The notes beneath the pieces are model-generated. The model saw only the letters and a program-made list of their open reading frames with translations, was not told the origin of the DNA and did no database searches. A program made the position numbers and the translations under genes. A stretch of DNA of 64,000 nucleotides, from contig NZ_OZ209244.1 of assembly GCF_964642095.1 (NCBI RefSeq), forward strand, positions 2,542,001 through 2,606,000. The letters run 5' to 3'. The stretch comes from Fretibacterium fastidiosum (GTDB lineage Bacteria > Synergistota > Synergistia > Synergistales > Aminobacteriaceae). The first letter of the stretch is position 1. Every line of letters begins with the position of its first letter. Below are positions 8,910-18,834 of this stretch, piece after piece.

Positions 8910-11072
8910 CTAGCCGTGCAGGGCCTTGCGGCTGCGGCGCCCCCTGTCCTCCGAGTCCGCCACCTTGAAGACGGAGATGGCGTCCTTCACGTGCTGCACC
9001 AGATCGGCTTGAGCGTCCGACTCCTTCGTGGTGCTGGTGGACACGGCCGTCGTCTCGTCCATGGCCTCCGCGATCTTCTCGAGGTGCTCCAGGATCTCGG
9101 AGCTGGACTTCGTCACGTTGTCGATGCCCGCCGCGATCTCCTTGCTGGAGGCCGCCTGCTCCTCGGCCACCGCCGCGATGTTCTGGATTCGGTCGTTGGC
9201 CTTGTCGATCTGCTCCATCGCCTCGGACAGGGAGTCCTTTGCCGACGTCCCCTTCTCCATCGTCTGGCTCAGCAGCGTCGCCGTCTCGTCGCTGGCAGAC
9301 TTCGTCTCCCTTGCGCTGCCCTGCAGCGTCTCGATGAGGGCCCGAACGTTCCCCGCCGCGCGGTTCGACTCCTCCGCCAGCTTCCGCACGGACTCCGCCA
9401 CCACCGCAAAGCCGCGCCCCGCTTCGCCGGCGCGTGCCGCCTCGATGGCCGCGTTCAGCGCCAGGAGGTTCGTCTGGTCCGCGATGGAGGTGATGACGCC
9501 CACGAACTCGCTGATCTTGTCCACGGAATCCACCAGGTCCTGGAGCTTCTGTCCGCTCTCCTGGGTCTTCTTCTGCAGCTCGCCCATGTCCTTGATGGTG
9601 CCCTGCACCGTATCGACCGCCTTGTTCGTCACCGTCGTCATGTTGGAGATGAACTCCGCGCAGTCCGTCGCCGCCTGAGCGGAGGTCATGGACGCGGCGG
9701 ACATCTCCTCCGTCCCCGCGTTGCTCTCCTGAAGCGAGGAGGAGTTATTCTCCATCAGGGCGACCGCCTTCTGCACGGCGTCCTTCACCCTGGTCGCGGA
9801 GTCCAGGCTCCTCTTGCAGTTGTCCAGGATGTCGACGGACTTCGCCGCAGCCTGGTCCGCCGTGGTCAGGACCTCGCTTACGGCCGTGCGCTGGGCCGCG
9901 ATCATCTTCATGAGGGCCTCGCCCAGCGCGCCCAGCTCGTCGCGGCCGTCGTAGGGGAAGTCCTCCCGCTTCAGCGTGAGGTCGCCGCCCTCGGCCCGCG
10001 CGGTGAGGTCCACCACGATCCCGAGGGGCTTCGAGATGCCGCGGGCGATCGCCCAGGCGATGAACGCGCCGAGGACGATGGACAGGACCACCAGGGACAG
10101 GAGCAGCGTCAGGGCGCTGCTGAGGGCGCTGTAGCTCCCCATCATGAGCTCGTTGACCCTCCGGTCGGTCAGGCTGTAGATGCTCAGGGCACAGTCCTTG
10201 ATCCCGCTGGCGTTCTTCAGGCAGTCCTCCATGGCGGACCGGGCTTCGCGGTACGCCTTCAGGATGCTCTCCATGTCCCCTCTGGTGGAGCGCACCAGGC
10301 CATCGTTCGAGGCCGTAAGGTCCTTCAGCCAGTCCTCGGAGGCGGAGCTTCGGAAGGCTTCGTAGTCCGCGGCCCACTTGTCGAAGTCCGTCGCCGCGCC
10401 CTCCAGAAGCGCCACATCCCGCTTGTACAGGGCATAGACGTACTGCCTGCGGAAGAGCGTCAACTTGTACCGCAGGTCCTCCGCAGTCCCCACCTCGTTC
10501 GTCTCGCTGCGGACGACGCCCGCCGCGTCGTAGGCCGTCGTCTCCGACTTCGGAGCGGAGAGCTTCTCGATGATCGTGCCTATGACCGCCGTCGTCTTTT
10601 CAAGGTCGTCCGTGAGGGAGGCCATGGCCGCCTGCTGCGAGCGCAGCGTCGTCTCGTAGGCGGCCACGCTTCTGCCGAACGCATCGATGTAGCCCTCCAG
10701 CTCGGGAAGCGTCCTGACCTGCACCGAAGTTGACGTTCCTCCCCTCAGCACCTGCATCCTCGGCTCCGACGCCACCAGATCGTTGACCTTCCTGGGATGG
10801 GCCCTCAGGGCGTCCAGGGAGCTCTTCAGTGCATCGAGGTCCTCCTTGGACTCCGAAAGGCGCAGCGCGCTCAGGTTGTTCGTCACGATCTTCAACGCGT
10901 CGTCCAGGTCGCTGATCAGGGTCGAAAGGTCCGTGAGCTTGTTCAGGTAGCGCATCTCCTCCTGCACGTGCGAGATGCTGCTCCAGCTGAAGATCGCGGC
11001 CACCGCGAACATGGAGAGCACCAGCCCGAACCCCAAAGCAAGCTTTGCAGATATCCTCAAGTTCTTCAACAT
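8910..11072 (-). CDS. Methyl-accepting chemotaxis protein
   Basis: A 720-residue membrane chemoreceptor. Residues 8-30 are the first membrane segment. A periplasmic sensor of about 300 mostly helical residues follows, then a second membrane segment near residues 320-345, a HAMP region, and the cytoplasmic signalling coil. The hairpin tip has [20 protein letters not shown] followed by [18 protein letters not shown], diagnostic of the MCP signal domain that contacts CheA and CheW. The ligand is unknown. AAGGAG lies 9 bases before the ATG. No che genes lie nearby. Its presence implies a motile or surface-sensing cell. Confidence 0.93.
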   Translation of the reverse strand: MLKNLRISAKLALGFGLVLSMFAVAAIFSWSSISHVQEEMRYLNKLTDLSTLISDLDDALKIVTNNLSALRLSESKEDLDALKSSLDALRAHPRKVNDLVASEPRMQVLRGGTSTSVQVRTLPELEGYIDAFGRSVAAYETTLRSQQAAMASLTDDLEKTTAVIGTIIEKLSAPKSETTAYDAAGVVRSETNEVGTAEDLRYKLTLFRRQYVYALYKRDVALLEGAATDFDKWAADYEAFRSSASEDWLKDLTASNDGLVRSTRGDMESILKAYREARSAMEDCLKNASGIKDCALSIYSLTDRRVNELMMGSYSALSSALTLLLSLVVLSIVLGAFIAWAIARGISKPLGIVVDLTARAEGGDLTLKREDFPYDGRDELGALGEALMKMIAAQRTAVSEVLTTADQAAAKSVDILDNCKRSLDSATRVKDAVQKAVALMENNSSSLQESNAGTEEMSAASMTSAQAATDCAEFISNMTTVTNKAVDTVQGTIKDMGELQKKTQESGQKLQDLVDSVDKISEFVGVITSIADQTNLLALNAAIEAARAGEAGRGFAVVAESVRKLAEESNRAAGNVRALIETLQGSARETKSASDETATLLSQTMEKGTSAKDSLSEAMEQIDKANDRIQNIAAVAEEQAASSKEIAAGIDNVTKSSSEILEHLEKIAEAMDETTAVSTSTTKESDAQADLVQHVKDAISVFKVADSEDRGRRSRKALHG

Positions 11073-11164
11073 TCCATAACGCTCCTTACATCAAGATATT
11101 CGCCCGGCTTCGGGCCGCCGAAGCCCGATGCCGGACGCCGTACCGCAGGGCCCCCACGCCGCAG

Positions 11165-11731
11165 TCACCGGACCCTGGGCGGTATTCCCTCCCTCGCCAT
11201 GAGCCAGGCCAGCGCGGCGAACGTCTTGGAGTCCCTGAAGGCGCCGTCCGCCATCATTCCTGGGACCTCCCCGTAGGGGACCTCGACAGCGCTCACGTTC
11301 TCGTCCTCGTCCTGGGGCAGTCGCGAGTTCTGGAGGTCGTCGGCCAGAAACAGCGTGAGGTACTCCGTGCAGAAGCCCGGCGACGAGAAGAACCCGCCCA
11401 CCTCCTGGAGCCTTCCGGGCTTCACTCCCAGCTCCTCCTGCAGCTCGCGCTCAGCGGCCACACGAGGGTCCTCCCCCGGTTCGATCAGCCCGGCGCACAC
11501 CTCAAGCGTCTCCTCCCCGACCGCATAGCGGTACTGACGCGCCAGCAACACGCTGTCCCGCCCCGTCAGCGCGAGGATACCTACAGCCGACCGATGCTCC
11601 ACCACCTCGCGCTCCGCCGTGCGGCCGCTCGGCATCGTCACCTCATCGACCCTCAGGTTCAGGATCCTGCCCTCGTAAATGCGCCGTCCGGACGCACGCC
11701 GCTCCTGGCCCTCCCATGAGCTCTGCGCCAT
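11165..11731 (-). CDS. Nudix hydrolase, ADP-ribose pyrophosphatase type
   Basis: Hydrolyses ADP-ribose or related nucleoside diphosphate derivatives. The 188-residue protein carries a complete Nudix box: GLIEPGEDPRVAAEREL followed by QEELGV. The preceding ILALTGRDSVLLARQYR and downstream GFFSSPGFCTEYLTLFLA are typical of the ADP-ribose pyrophosphatase subgroup. A TATAAT hexamer at 11770-11775 on the minus strand is a possible -10 for this gene. The substrate within the subgroup is not decided by sequence. Confidence 0.88.
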   Translation of the reverse strand: MAQSSWEGQERRASGRRIYEGRILNLRVDEVTMPSGRTAEREVVEHRSAVGILALTGRDSVLLARQYRYAVGEETLEVCAGLIEPGEDPRVAAERELQEELGVKPGRLQEVGGFFSSPGFCTEYLTLFLADDLQNSRLPQDEDENVSAVEVPYGEVPGMMADGAFRDSKTFAALAWLMAREGIPPRVR

Positions 11732-11829
11732 TCCCGCGCCTCCCCTGCTAAAAATCTGTGCTTCAGCTTATTATACATTATGTAGAAGCCGTAGTTCGGG
11801 CTCTCCTGAGAAAAAGCTCCCGAAAAAGA

Positions 11830-12765
11830 TCACAGGACGTCCCCCGGCGCGAGCCTCAGCCCGCGGGCCCAGTCCGTGGCCGGGACCCTGCGCTTGCCCT
11901 CCGCCTGCACCTCCTCCAGGCGCAGCGCGCCGGAGGCACAGGCCACGACGAGAGCACCGTCCTGGAGGGCCAGCACGGTTCCCGGCCCTTCGCTCCCTCC
12001 ATCCGCCAGGGTGACGCGCCAGACCTTGAGGCGCTTTCCGCGGACCAGGACGAAGGCGCCGCCGGAGGCCTCGAGCGCGCGGACCTTCCTGTCCGCGCGC
12101 TCCGCGGTCTGCTGCCAGGAGAGCTCAAACTCCGACCTCTCGAGCTTCGCCGCGTAGGAGGCCGCAGCGTCGTCCTGCGGGGTGAACAGGTCGGCGAAGT
12201 CGTCTCCGGCGGACTCCAGCGCTGACAGCCCCTCCGCAGCGATCTCCGCGCCCAGGGCGCTCAGCCTGTCGTAGAGCTCCGTCGCCGTCTCCCCTACCCC
12301 GACCTCCACCGCAGCCTGACGCAGGATGGGCCCCGCGTCCATCGCGGGCGTCAGGCGAAAGACGGTCACCCCCGTCCGGGCGTCGCCGCCCATCAGCGAT
12401 CGGGGAACGGGCGCCGCCCCGCGCCAGCGCGGCAGGAGGGAGGGGTGGACGTTCAGGCACCCCCAGCGCGGCGCGCTCAGGAGGGGCTCGCGGATCAGCT
12501 GGGCGAAGTCCACCACCAGGACCGCGTCGGGTGGTTCCGTCGCCAGGGCCGTCAGGAGCGGTTCGTTTTTGCCGAGGGGCCCCGTGCGCTCAAGGGGAAG
12601 GCCCAACGCCAGGGCGCGCTCCTCCACCCGCGAGGGGATCTCCGCCATGCCGCGGCCGCCCCGGGTTGGGGTCCCGGTGACCACGCGCTCAACGGGGAGG
12701 CGTCGGACGAGGGCCTCGAGGCAGCGCGCGGCAAAGGGGCCGCCGCCGATGAACCACAGCCGCAC
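11830..12765 (-). CDS. fmt: Methionyl-tRNA formyltransferase
   Basis: Formylates initiator Met-tRNA using 10-formyl-THF. The 311-residue protein has VVDFAQLIREPLL, NVHPSLLPRWRGAAPVPR (catalytic Asn-His and the SLLP loop) and TPAMDAGPIL, the core signatures of the formyltransferase domain, followed by the C-terminal tRNA-binding barrel. Its ATG at 12765 lies one base after the def stop, so def-fmt form a tight operon matching their linked roles in initiation. Confidence 0.94.
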   Translation of the reverse strand: MRLWFIGGGPFAARCLEALVRRLPVERVVTGTPTRGGRGMAEIPSRVEERALALGLPLERTGPLGKNEPLLTALATEPPDAVLVVDFAQLIREPLLSAPRWGCLNVHPSLLPRWRGAAPVPRSLMGGDARTGVTVFRLTPAMDAGPILRQAAVEVGVGETATELYDRLSALGAEIAAEGLSALESAGDDFADLFTPQDDAAASYAAKLERSEFELSWQQTAERADRKVRALEASGGAFVLVRGKRLKVWRVTLADGGSEGPGTVLALQDGALVVACASGALRLEEVQAEGKRRVPATDWARGLRLAPGDVL

Positions 12766-12766
12766 C

Positions 12767-13315
12767 TCAGCCCTCCTTTTTCTTCATCATCTTGCGGCGA
12801 ATCGCCCCGCGCTTCAGGGGGGACAGGTAATCGATGAAGAGCTTTCCGTTCAAGTGGTCCATCTCGTGCAGAAAGGCCCGCGCGAGGAACCCCGACGCCT
12901 CGTGCACGTGGACCTCCCCCCGCACGTCCTGCGCCTCGACGCGCACCCACTCCGGGCGCCGCACCATCGCGTAGATGCCGGGGAAGCTGAGGCAGCCCTC
13001 CTCCCCTTCCTGCTCGCCCCCCTGCTCCAGAACGCGGGGGTTGATGAGGTCGTAGGCCTCCTCCTTATAATCGACAACCGCGATCTGCCGGAGCACTCCC
13101 ACCTGCGGCGCGGCCAGCCCCACCCCGTCGCTGACGCGCATCACCGTGCGCATCTTGCCGACGAAGTCAGCCAGCTCGTCGTCAAAGACCGTAACCGGCT
13201 CCGCAACCTTCTTCAGCACCGGGTCGGGATACCGGCGAACCTCCAATTCAACGCCGAGGAGCTCTCCCCTCGACGGCCTCGTCTTTTCCTGAGCGATAGT
13301 CATGTACCCAATCAT
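12767..13315 (-). CDS. def: Peptide deformylase
   Basis: Removes the formyl group from nascent N-terminal methionine. The 182-residue enzyme has all three metal-site motifs: GVGLAAPQVG, EEGCLSFPG (Cys ligand) and HEMDHLNG (two His ligands and catalytic Glu). There are about 20 extra residues before the usual start region, so initiation may be at the internal ATG (residue 5). A basic tail (RRKMMKKK) ends the protein. First gene of the def-fmt pair. Confidence 0.95.
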   Translation of the reverse strand: MIGYMTIAQEKTRPSRGELLGVELEVRRYPDPVLKKVAEPVTVFDDELADFVGKMRTVMRVSDGVGLAAPQVGVLRQIAVVDYKEEAYDLINPRVLEQGGEQEGEEGCLSFPGIYAMVRRPEWVRVEAQDVRGEVHVHEASGFLARAFLHEMDHLNGKLFIDYLSPLKRGAIRRKMMKKKEG

Positions 13316-13419
13316 AACCCTTCCGCCCCTGTGTGGGGCCGGTTCTCATTATAGTATATTTAAGGAACACCATCGAACCGTGCCAGCGATTGCTCGGAAA
13401 TGGGGCACTGGAACAAGCT

Positions 13420-13640
13420 TTCATACCAATTTGCGTCTAAAGGGAAAGAAAAGCCCCCCTGAAAGGGGGGCTGCCCCGCAGGGGCTGGAACTGACGGCCC
13501 GTGAGCAAGGGCGAACGGCTGCCGGAAGGCTCCCCGAAGGGGAGGGGTTGTCGTTGATACCAATTCGCGTTTAATATGCCTTGCCTCCCCTTTCAGGGGA
13601 GGCGAAAAGCAGAGGCGCGCTTTTGGGCCCCCTGCAAGAG
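13420..13640 (+). repeat. R3 hairpin repeat cluster between def and the TolC-type gene
   Basis: Contains TACCAATTTGCGTCTAAAGG, the AGCCCCCCTGAAAGGGGGGCT hairpin, the GACGGCCCGTGAGCAAGGGC segment and, near 13560, TACCAATTCGCGTTTAATAT followed by CCTCCCCTTTCAGGGGAGG. No open frame in this 356-base gap looks real. It separates the plus-to-minus chromosomal genes from the secretion operon. Confidence 0.7.
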
Positions 13641-13671
13641 GCGTTTTGTCTTGTCGCTCCACTGCGTGAGC

Positions 13672-15012
13672 TCAAGGGACCCTTCCCAACGTCTCCCTGA
13701 CCCTGAACGCCGGTTGGTACGGGATGTCCACCCCCAGGGCGTGGACCAGGCCGACCTGGGCCGCCGCAATGTCGAACACCGCGTCCACGTAAGCTGCGTG
13801 CGTCTGAATCAAGGCCTGTTTTGCGTCGATGACGTCAACGTTAGAGCTCATCTGCAGCGCGTAGCGCTGAAGCACCATGCGATGAGCCTCACGCGCCGCA
13901 GCCATCTGCTCCTTCGCCAGCGCAAACCTCGTCTCGGACGCTCGGAGCTGGCTCGATGCCTGTCTTATCTCCTGGTCGATCTGGAAAGTCATGTCCCGAA
14001 GCGCGTACAGCATCTCCTGTGCGGCCGCCTTTGCCTTGCGCTTCTGCGCCCGGCCGGTTTGGCCGTCGTAGAGCGTCCACTGCACCTCGAGCTGCGCGTA
14101 CCACTGGTCGTCCGTCGCTGAGCTGTCGTCCCGCGTCGTGTTCAAACGGCCCGACAGGGTGACGCGTGGAGCCCGTTCTCCCATCGCAGCGCGGAGGAGC
14201 TGCTTTGCGCGCTCCACGTAAAATTCGTAGGCCCGCAGTTCCGGCCGCCACGAAGCGGCCCCGTCGCCAGACGCGACATAAACGGGCGGCGTCAACGTTT
14301 CCATCGCCTCCTGCGAGAGCGCATCCTGAAGGTCCTTCAAGTTCAAGCCGACCCCGGTCGCGCGCTCAAGCGCCGCAAAGCTCATCTCGAAATCGCACTG
14401 TGCCGACGCCAGCTCCTGGCGCCCCTGCGCGATGGAAACCCTGACGCGAAGGACGTCCCCTCGCGGGACCATGCCGCCCTTGAAGAGCTTCTCCGCGTGG
14501 CCCAGGTGCTCCTCACCGAGCCGCACTGCCTCCCTCGACACCTGAACGTGTCCCCACGCCCGCAGACAGTCGTAATAGCGCAGCCGAACCTCCTTCAAGG
14601 TATCCTGATACCTGCGGATGCCCTCCGCCGCTGCGGCGGAGAGGGCCAGGCGGGCTGCCCGCGCGTTGGCCCTCAGGCTCCCTCCCGCGTAGAGCGTCTG
14701 CACGAGGTTCAGGGAGGCGTTGTAGAGCTCCCTGTCCGGCTCACTGCGGGCAATGCCGCCGACGCTCAACGTCGGGCCCAGCGCAGCGGCGCCGAGCCTT
14801 GCGTCCTCCTTCGCCTGTTTGATCCTCTCCATCGCCGCGAGGACGCTGGGGTGCCCTTCGGCGGCGAGGCGCAGAAGCCCTTCCAGCCGCTCGTCGCCAA
14901 AGCAGATGTAAGCCTCGGCGCACGGCACCTCCTGCTCTGCCGCAGGCGACGCGTGACAGAGCGCAAGCCAAAAGCACAAGGTCAAAACCGTGCGTTTCCA
15001 AGGCATATTCAT
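13672..15012 (-). CDS. TolC-family outer membrane channel of the type I secretion system
   Basis: A 446-residue protein with a signal peptide (residues 1-25, ending near SPAAEQ) and long helical repeats with heptad character. It has the TolC-type internal duplication: two blocks in which an LYAGGS or LYDGQTG loop is followed by long coils (residues 100-210 and 310-430). It would form the outer-membrane duct. It is the last gene of the operon after the ABC transporter and HlyD-type adaptor, 12 bases downstream of the adaptor stop. Family known; the cargo is inferred to be the RTX carriers encoded upstream. Confidence 0.88.
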   Translation of the reverse strand: MNMPWKRTVLTLCFWLALCHASPAAEQEVPCAEAYICFGDERLEGLLRLAAEGHPSVLAAMERIKQAKEDARLGAAALGPTLSVGGIARSEPDRELYNASLNLVQTLYAGGSLRANARAARLALSAAAAEGIRRYQDTLKEVRLRYYDCLRAWGHVQVSREAVRLGEEHLGHAEKLFKGGMVPRGDVLRVRVSIAQGRQELASAQCDFEMSFAALERATGVGLNLKDLQDALSQEAMETLTPPVYVASGDGAASWRPELRAYEFYVERAKQLLRAAMGERAPRVTLSGRLNTTRDDSSATDDQWYAQLEVQWTLYDGQTGRAQKRKAKAAAQEMLYALRDMTFQIDQEIRQASSQLRASETRFALAKEQMAAAREAHRMVLQRYALQMSSNVDVIDAKQALIQTHAAYVDAVFDIAAAQVGLVHALGVDIPYQPAFRVRETLGRVP

Positions 15013-15024
15013 GCTCTTTACCGC

Positions 15025-16383
15025 CTAACGCTCCCTCAGGGACTCGCTCACATACCGTTTGAAGGTGTCCAGGAAGTATTCGATGATCCGCTTCCGCCGA
15101 ATTTTTATCTCGCCCGTAACGGACATGCCGGGGAGCAGCGGAACCCTTTCCTCGTCGATGACGTAATGATCCCGCGACGTCGCGATCAGCACCTGGTAGA
15201 TCAGGCCCCGCTTCTCGTCTTCCTTCGCTTCCGTGGCGACGGACCTGACGACGCCGTCCAGCGTGCCGTACTTCTGAAAGCTGAAGGTCTCGACCTTCAC
15301 CTCCGCCGTCTGCCCTGCGTATACGAAGCCGATATCCCGATTCTCGAGCCATACCTCGCACTCCACGCCGCTGCCTTCCGGGACGATGAGCATCAGGGGC
15401 TGTGCCGGGGTGACGACGGCGCCAAGCGTATGGATCTCAAGCTGCTGCACGATGCCGTCTATCGGCGCGGTGATTCGGCTCAGCCTGTTTTTCTCCTCCG
15501 CCTTCACCAACTCCTCTTCCACCGCCTGAAGCTGCTTCTTGTCGTCCACGATCCGCTCGACGACCTCCGCGCGCCATTCGTGTTGGGCTTTTTCCAACTC
15601 GATTTCACATTCAAAGACGGCGTTCCCGTTTCGCTCCACCTCCGCCTCCTGCGCGAGGAGGTCCTGACGCGTCTCGATCTCCTTTTGCAGGTAGTTTTGA
15701 TGCTCCAGGAGCGACACCGTGCCGTCCTGCGCCAACGCCTCCATCCGCTCCCTCTGCCCGGAGACGATGGGCAGCAGCGCCGCGTACTTTTCCCGCGCCC
15801 TCTGCGCGCTGCGCAGGGCGGACCTTGCCGCCATGGTCCTCTGCTTCAATGCGCCGATCTGCGACCGAAATTCGCGCCGCCGCGTCTTTGAGAGCTCCTG
15901 CTGGTTGAGGAGGATCGCCGGGTCCCACGTCCCCCTGGGGACCTTGAAGTCTTTCCCGTCCCGTTCCGCCTCCAGCCGGGCGAGGTCCAGGCGATAGAAG
16001 TCCCTCTCCTTCCGCAGGCGCAGCATGTCGGCCTCCGCCATGACGGCATCCAGCTCGATCAGCACGTCGCCCTTGCGCACCGGCATGCCGTTTGCAGCGT
16101 TCAGCCTCCGCACGATGCCGGAGTCGTTCGCCTGAACGACCTTCGTGTACCCTGAGGGTATGACCTTGCCGGGGGCGACGGCTACCTCGTCCACGGTGCC
16201 GATGATGGACCACGCCAGAGCGGACAGGAAAAAGAGCACGATGATCCAAAGCAGGGCGCGTCCAAGGGGCGCGGGCGGCGTCTCGACGATCTCCAACGCC
16301 GCCGGGAGAAACTCCAGCTCCGTGCGGTCCCACGCTTCCCCGATGCGCTTGAGCTTCTCCTCTCGCTTCTTCAAGCCGAACAC
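15025..16383 (-). CDS. HlyD-type membrane fusion protein
   Basis: A 452-residue periplasmic adaptor. One membrane segment lies at residues 45-65 (LLWIIVLFFLSALAWSIIG). It is followed by the lipoyl-like half (APGKVIPSGYTKVVQANDSG and GMPVRKGDVLIELD), a long coiled coil (about 110-290) and the second half with ITAPIDGIVQQL and the beta-barrel region. It overlaps the ABC transporter gene by 13 bases, so the two are coupled. It links the inner-membrane ABC exporter to the TolC-type channel. Confidence 0.92.
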   Translation of the reverse strand: MFGLKKREEKLKRIGEAWDRTELEFLPAALEIVETPPAPLGRALLWIIVLFFLSALAWSIIGTVDEVAVAPGKVIPSGYTKVVQANDSGIVRRLNAANGMPVRKGDVLIELDAVMAEADMLRLRKERDFYRLDLARLEAERDGKDFKVPRGTWDPAILLNQQELSKTRRREFRSQIGALKQRTMAARSALRSAQRAREKYAALLPIVSGQRERMEALAQDGTVSLLEHQNYLQKEIETRQDLLAQEAEVERNGNAVFECEIELEKAQHEWRAEVVERIVDDKKQLQAVEEELVKAEEKNRLSRITAPIDGIVQQLEIHTLGAVVTPAQPLMLIVPEGSGVECEVWLENRDIGFVYAGQTAEVKVETFSFQKYGTLDGVVRSVATEAKEDEKRGLIYQVLIATSRDHYVIDEERVPLLPGMSVTGEIKIRRKRIIEYFLDTFKRYVSESLRER

Positions 16384-18611
16384 GTTTTCCGCCCTCCTTC
16401 CCAGGAGCCTTCGTCGCCCAGAAGCGCCTGCTGGCGGTAGAGGAAGCTGTACAGTCCATCCGCGTTGCCCAGAAGCTCGTCGTGCGTGCCGCGTTCAACG
16501 ATGCGGCCCCGGTCCATGGCGATGATGACGTCCGCCATGCGCACCGTGGAGAGCCTGTGCGCGATGATGAAGACCGTGCGGCCCCTGCATATGTCCTGGA
16601 GGTTGTGCTGGATGATGCGCTCGGACTCATAATCCAGCGCGCTGGTGGCCTCGTCGAAGATCAGGATGCGCGGGTTCGTCATGAGCGTCCTGGCGATCGC
16701 GATGCGCTGACGCTGCCCTCCCGACAGGGAAGCGCCGCGTTCGCTCACAAGCGTGTCGTAGGCGTCGGGAAGCTCCATGATGAAGTCGTGGGCACCCGCC
16801 AGCTTCGCTGCGGCGATGATCCTGTCCAGCGGGGCGGCGGTGTCCACGACGGCGATGTTGTCCCGGATGCTGCGGTTGAACAGAAAGCTCTCCTGAAGCA
16901 CGACGCCGATCTGCCGTCTCAGCCACGGCGGGTTGACCTGCGCCAGGTCCACGCCGTCCACCAGGACGCGGCCGTTGACCGGAACGTAAAAGCGCTGTAC
17001 CAACTTCGTCAACGTGCTCTTGCCGGAGCCGGACCGCCCCACGATGCCCACCGTCGTCCCCGGCTCGATCACGAGGTTGACGTCATCCAGGATCGGCGGG
17101 CCGTCCATTTTGTAGCGGAATTGTACGTGATCGAACTCGATGCGGCCCCTGACGCGCCCCAGAGAGCTGCGGCCGGGCGTGCTCTCCGGCTCCGCCGGGA
17201 AGTTGAGCACCTCGCCCAGGCGCTCGATGGAGACGCGCACCTGCTGAAAATCCTGCCACAGCGTGGCAAGCCGCAGGATGGGTTCCGTCACCCGTCCGGA
17301 GAGCATCTGAAAGGCGATGAGCTGGCCGACCGTGAAGTCCCCCTTCATCACCATCCGGGCCCCAAACCAGAGGATGGCCAGCGTGGAGGTCTTCTGGATT
17401 AGCTGGGCCACGCCGCCTGCAAGGCTGCTCAGGAACCCCGCCCGAAAGGAGGCACGAACATAATTTGCCAGCATCCCCTCCCACCGGCCGTTCAACTGCG
17501 GCTCGATGGCGAGGCTTTTTACCGTTTGAATTCCCGTCACCATCTCGACGAGGTACGACTGATTCTCCGCATTGCGCTCGAATTTCCGGTTCAGCCGCTC
17601 GCGGATGGCAGGGGTCGCCATCGCGGAGAGCGCGATGAAAAACGGCAGCGCCGCAAGGGATATCAGCGTCAGCGTGGGGCTGTAGAAAAACATCACCGCG
17701 ATGAAAACGATGGTGAAGATGAGGTCCAGCACGACAGTCAACGCCGTTCCCGTGATAAAGGACCGGATGGTCTCAAGCTCCCGGATGCGCGCTATGGTGC
17801 TCCCCACCGTCCGGGCCTCGAAATAGGGCAGAGGCAGCGCCAGAAGGTGCTTGAAGAGCTTCGCTCCAAGGATGACGTCCACCCTGTTCGTCGTGTGGGA
17901 GAAGACGTAGGTGCGGGTCACGTTCAACACCATCTCAAAAACGTTGATGAGGAACAGCCCGATCACGAGCACGTCCAGGGTGGAGAGCCCTTTGTGAACG
18001 AGGACCTTATCGATGATGACCTGGCTGAAAAGGGGCGTGATGAGGCCGAACGTCTGAAGGAAAAAGGAGCCGACGAACACCTCGACAAGGTGCCGCTTGA
18101 AGCGCAAGATGACGGGGAGAAACCAGCCGATGCCAAACTTCCGCCCCAGCTCCGCGAAGGAGAAGCGGCGGACCAGCGGGATGGCGTCGCCGTGCCAGAC
18201 CTCTTCAAGCCGGGCGCAGTCCCAGACGAACGGCTGCTTCTCGCCGGGGCGAAGCAACATGACCCGCTTTTTGTCCTTCTTGAAATCTGCCGCGAGGAGG
18301 ACGAACACCTGTCCATCGGGAAGCAGCAGGAGCGTGGGCTGAGGCATTCGGTCAAGTTTTTCGAGAGACGTCTCGATCCTCTTCGCCTTCAGCCCAAGGC
18401 TCCTTGCTGCGCGCAGCAAGGTCAGCGGAAGGGCGCCGGCGTCGCTCGCAGGAAAAGCGCGCCGCAGCCCTTCCGGGTCTGCTGGAAGGCCGGCGATCTG
18501 AGCGGCGACGGCAAGCGCCAGGAGGGCGTCGTCAAACAGCCGTAGGTTCTCCCTTTTTATCTCCTCCGGATCGCCGGCTCTATGCGTTGGGTCATGAACT
18601 TCGTCGAACAT
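16371..18611 (-). CDS. Type I secretion ABC transporter with degenerate C39-like domain
   Basis: The inner-membrane exporter of the locus, 746 residues from the ATG at 18611. Residues 1-150 resemble the C39 peptidase-like domain of HlyB, but the position of the catalytic Cys is hydrophobic (LALAVAAQIAGLP), so it should bind cargo rather than cleave it, as in RTX exporters. Six membrane helices follow (about 165-450). The nucleotide-binding domain has VGRSGSGKST, LSGGQRQRIAIARTL, ILIFDEATSALD and IIAHRLSTVR. A longer frame exists upstream, but homology begins at MFDEVHDP. It lies directly downstream of the first large RTX gene. Confidence 0.93.
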   Translation of the reverse strand: MFDEVHDPTHRAGDPEEIKRENLRLFDDALLALAVAAQIAGLPADPEGLRRAFPASDAGALPLTLLRAARSLGLKAKRIETSLEKLDRMPQPTLLLLPDGQVFVLLAADFKKDKKRVMLLRPGEKQPFVWDCARLEEVWHGDAIPLVRRFSFAELGRKFGIGWFLPVILRFKRHLVEVFVGSFFLQTFGLITPLFSQVIIDKVLVHKGLSTLDVLVIGLFLINVFEMVLNVTRTYVFSHTTNRVDVILGAKLFKHLLALPLPYFEARTVGSTIARIRELETIRSFITGTALTVVLDLIFTIVFIAVMFFYSPTLTLISLAALPFFIALSAMATPAIRERLNRKFERNAENQSYLVEMVTGIQTVKSLAIEPQLNGRWEGMLANYVRASFRAGFLSSLAGGVAQLIQKTSTLAILWFGARMVMKGDFTVGQLIAFQMLSGRVTEPILRLATLWQDFQQVRVSIERLGEVLNFPAEPESTPGRSSLGRVRGRIEFDHVQFRYKMDGPPILDDVNLVIEPGTTVGIVGRSGSGKSTLTKLVQRFYVPVNGRVLVDGVDLAQVNPPWLRRQIGVVLQESFLFNRSIRDNIAVVDTAAPLDRIIAAAKLAGAHDFIMELPDAYDTLVSERGASLSGGQRQRIAIARTLMTNPRILIFDEATSALDYESERIIQHNLQDICRGRTVFIIAHRLSTVRMADVIIAMDRGRIVERGTHDELLGNADGLYSFLYRQQALLGDEGSWEGGRKTCSA

Positions 18612-18644
18612 CAATTTGAGCCTCGCTGCTCTCCTTACGGTTCG

Positions 18645-18820
18645 CCTCCCCTGCAAGGGGAGGTGGTTCGCGTCAGCGAATCGGAGGGTTGTTTCTCACG
18701 CTCAACGACAACCCCTCAGCCCCTGCGGGGCAGCCCCCCTTGCAGGAGGCCCAGAAAAGCGCGCCCTTGCTTTGCCTCCCCTGCAAGGGGAGGTGCCGAA
18801 CGAAGTGAGGCGGAGGGGTT
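18645..18820 (+). repeat. R3 hairpin repeat cluster
   Basis: Between the large RTX gene and the exporter gene. It contains CCTCCCCTGCAAGGGGAGG twice and CCCCTGCGGGGCAGCCCCCC once, the same building blocks as other R3 clusters. The hairpins may attenuate transcription between the carrier gene and the secretion operon, but this is only inference. Confidence 0.7.
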
Positions 18821-18834
18821 TGCTTTTAGCCTGC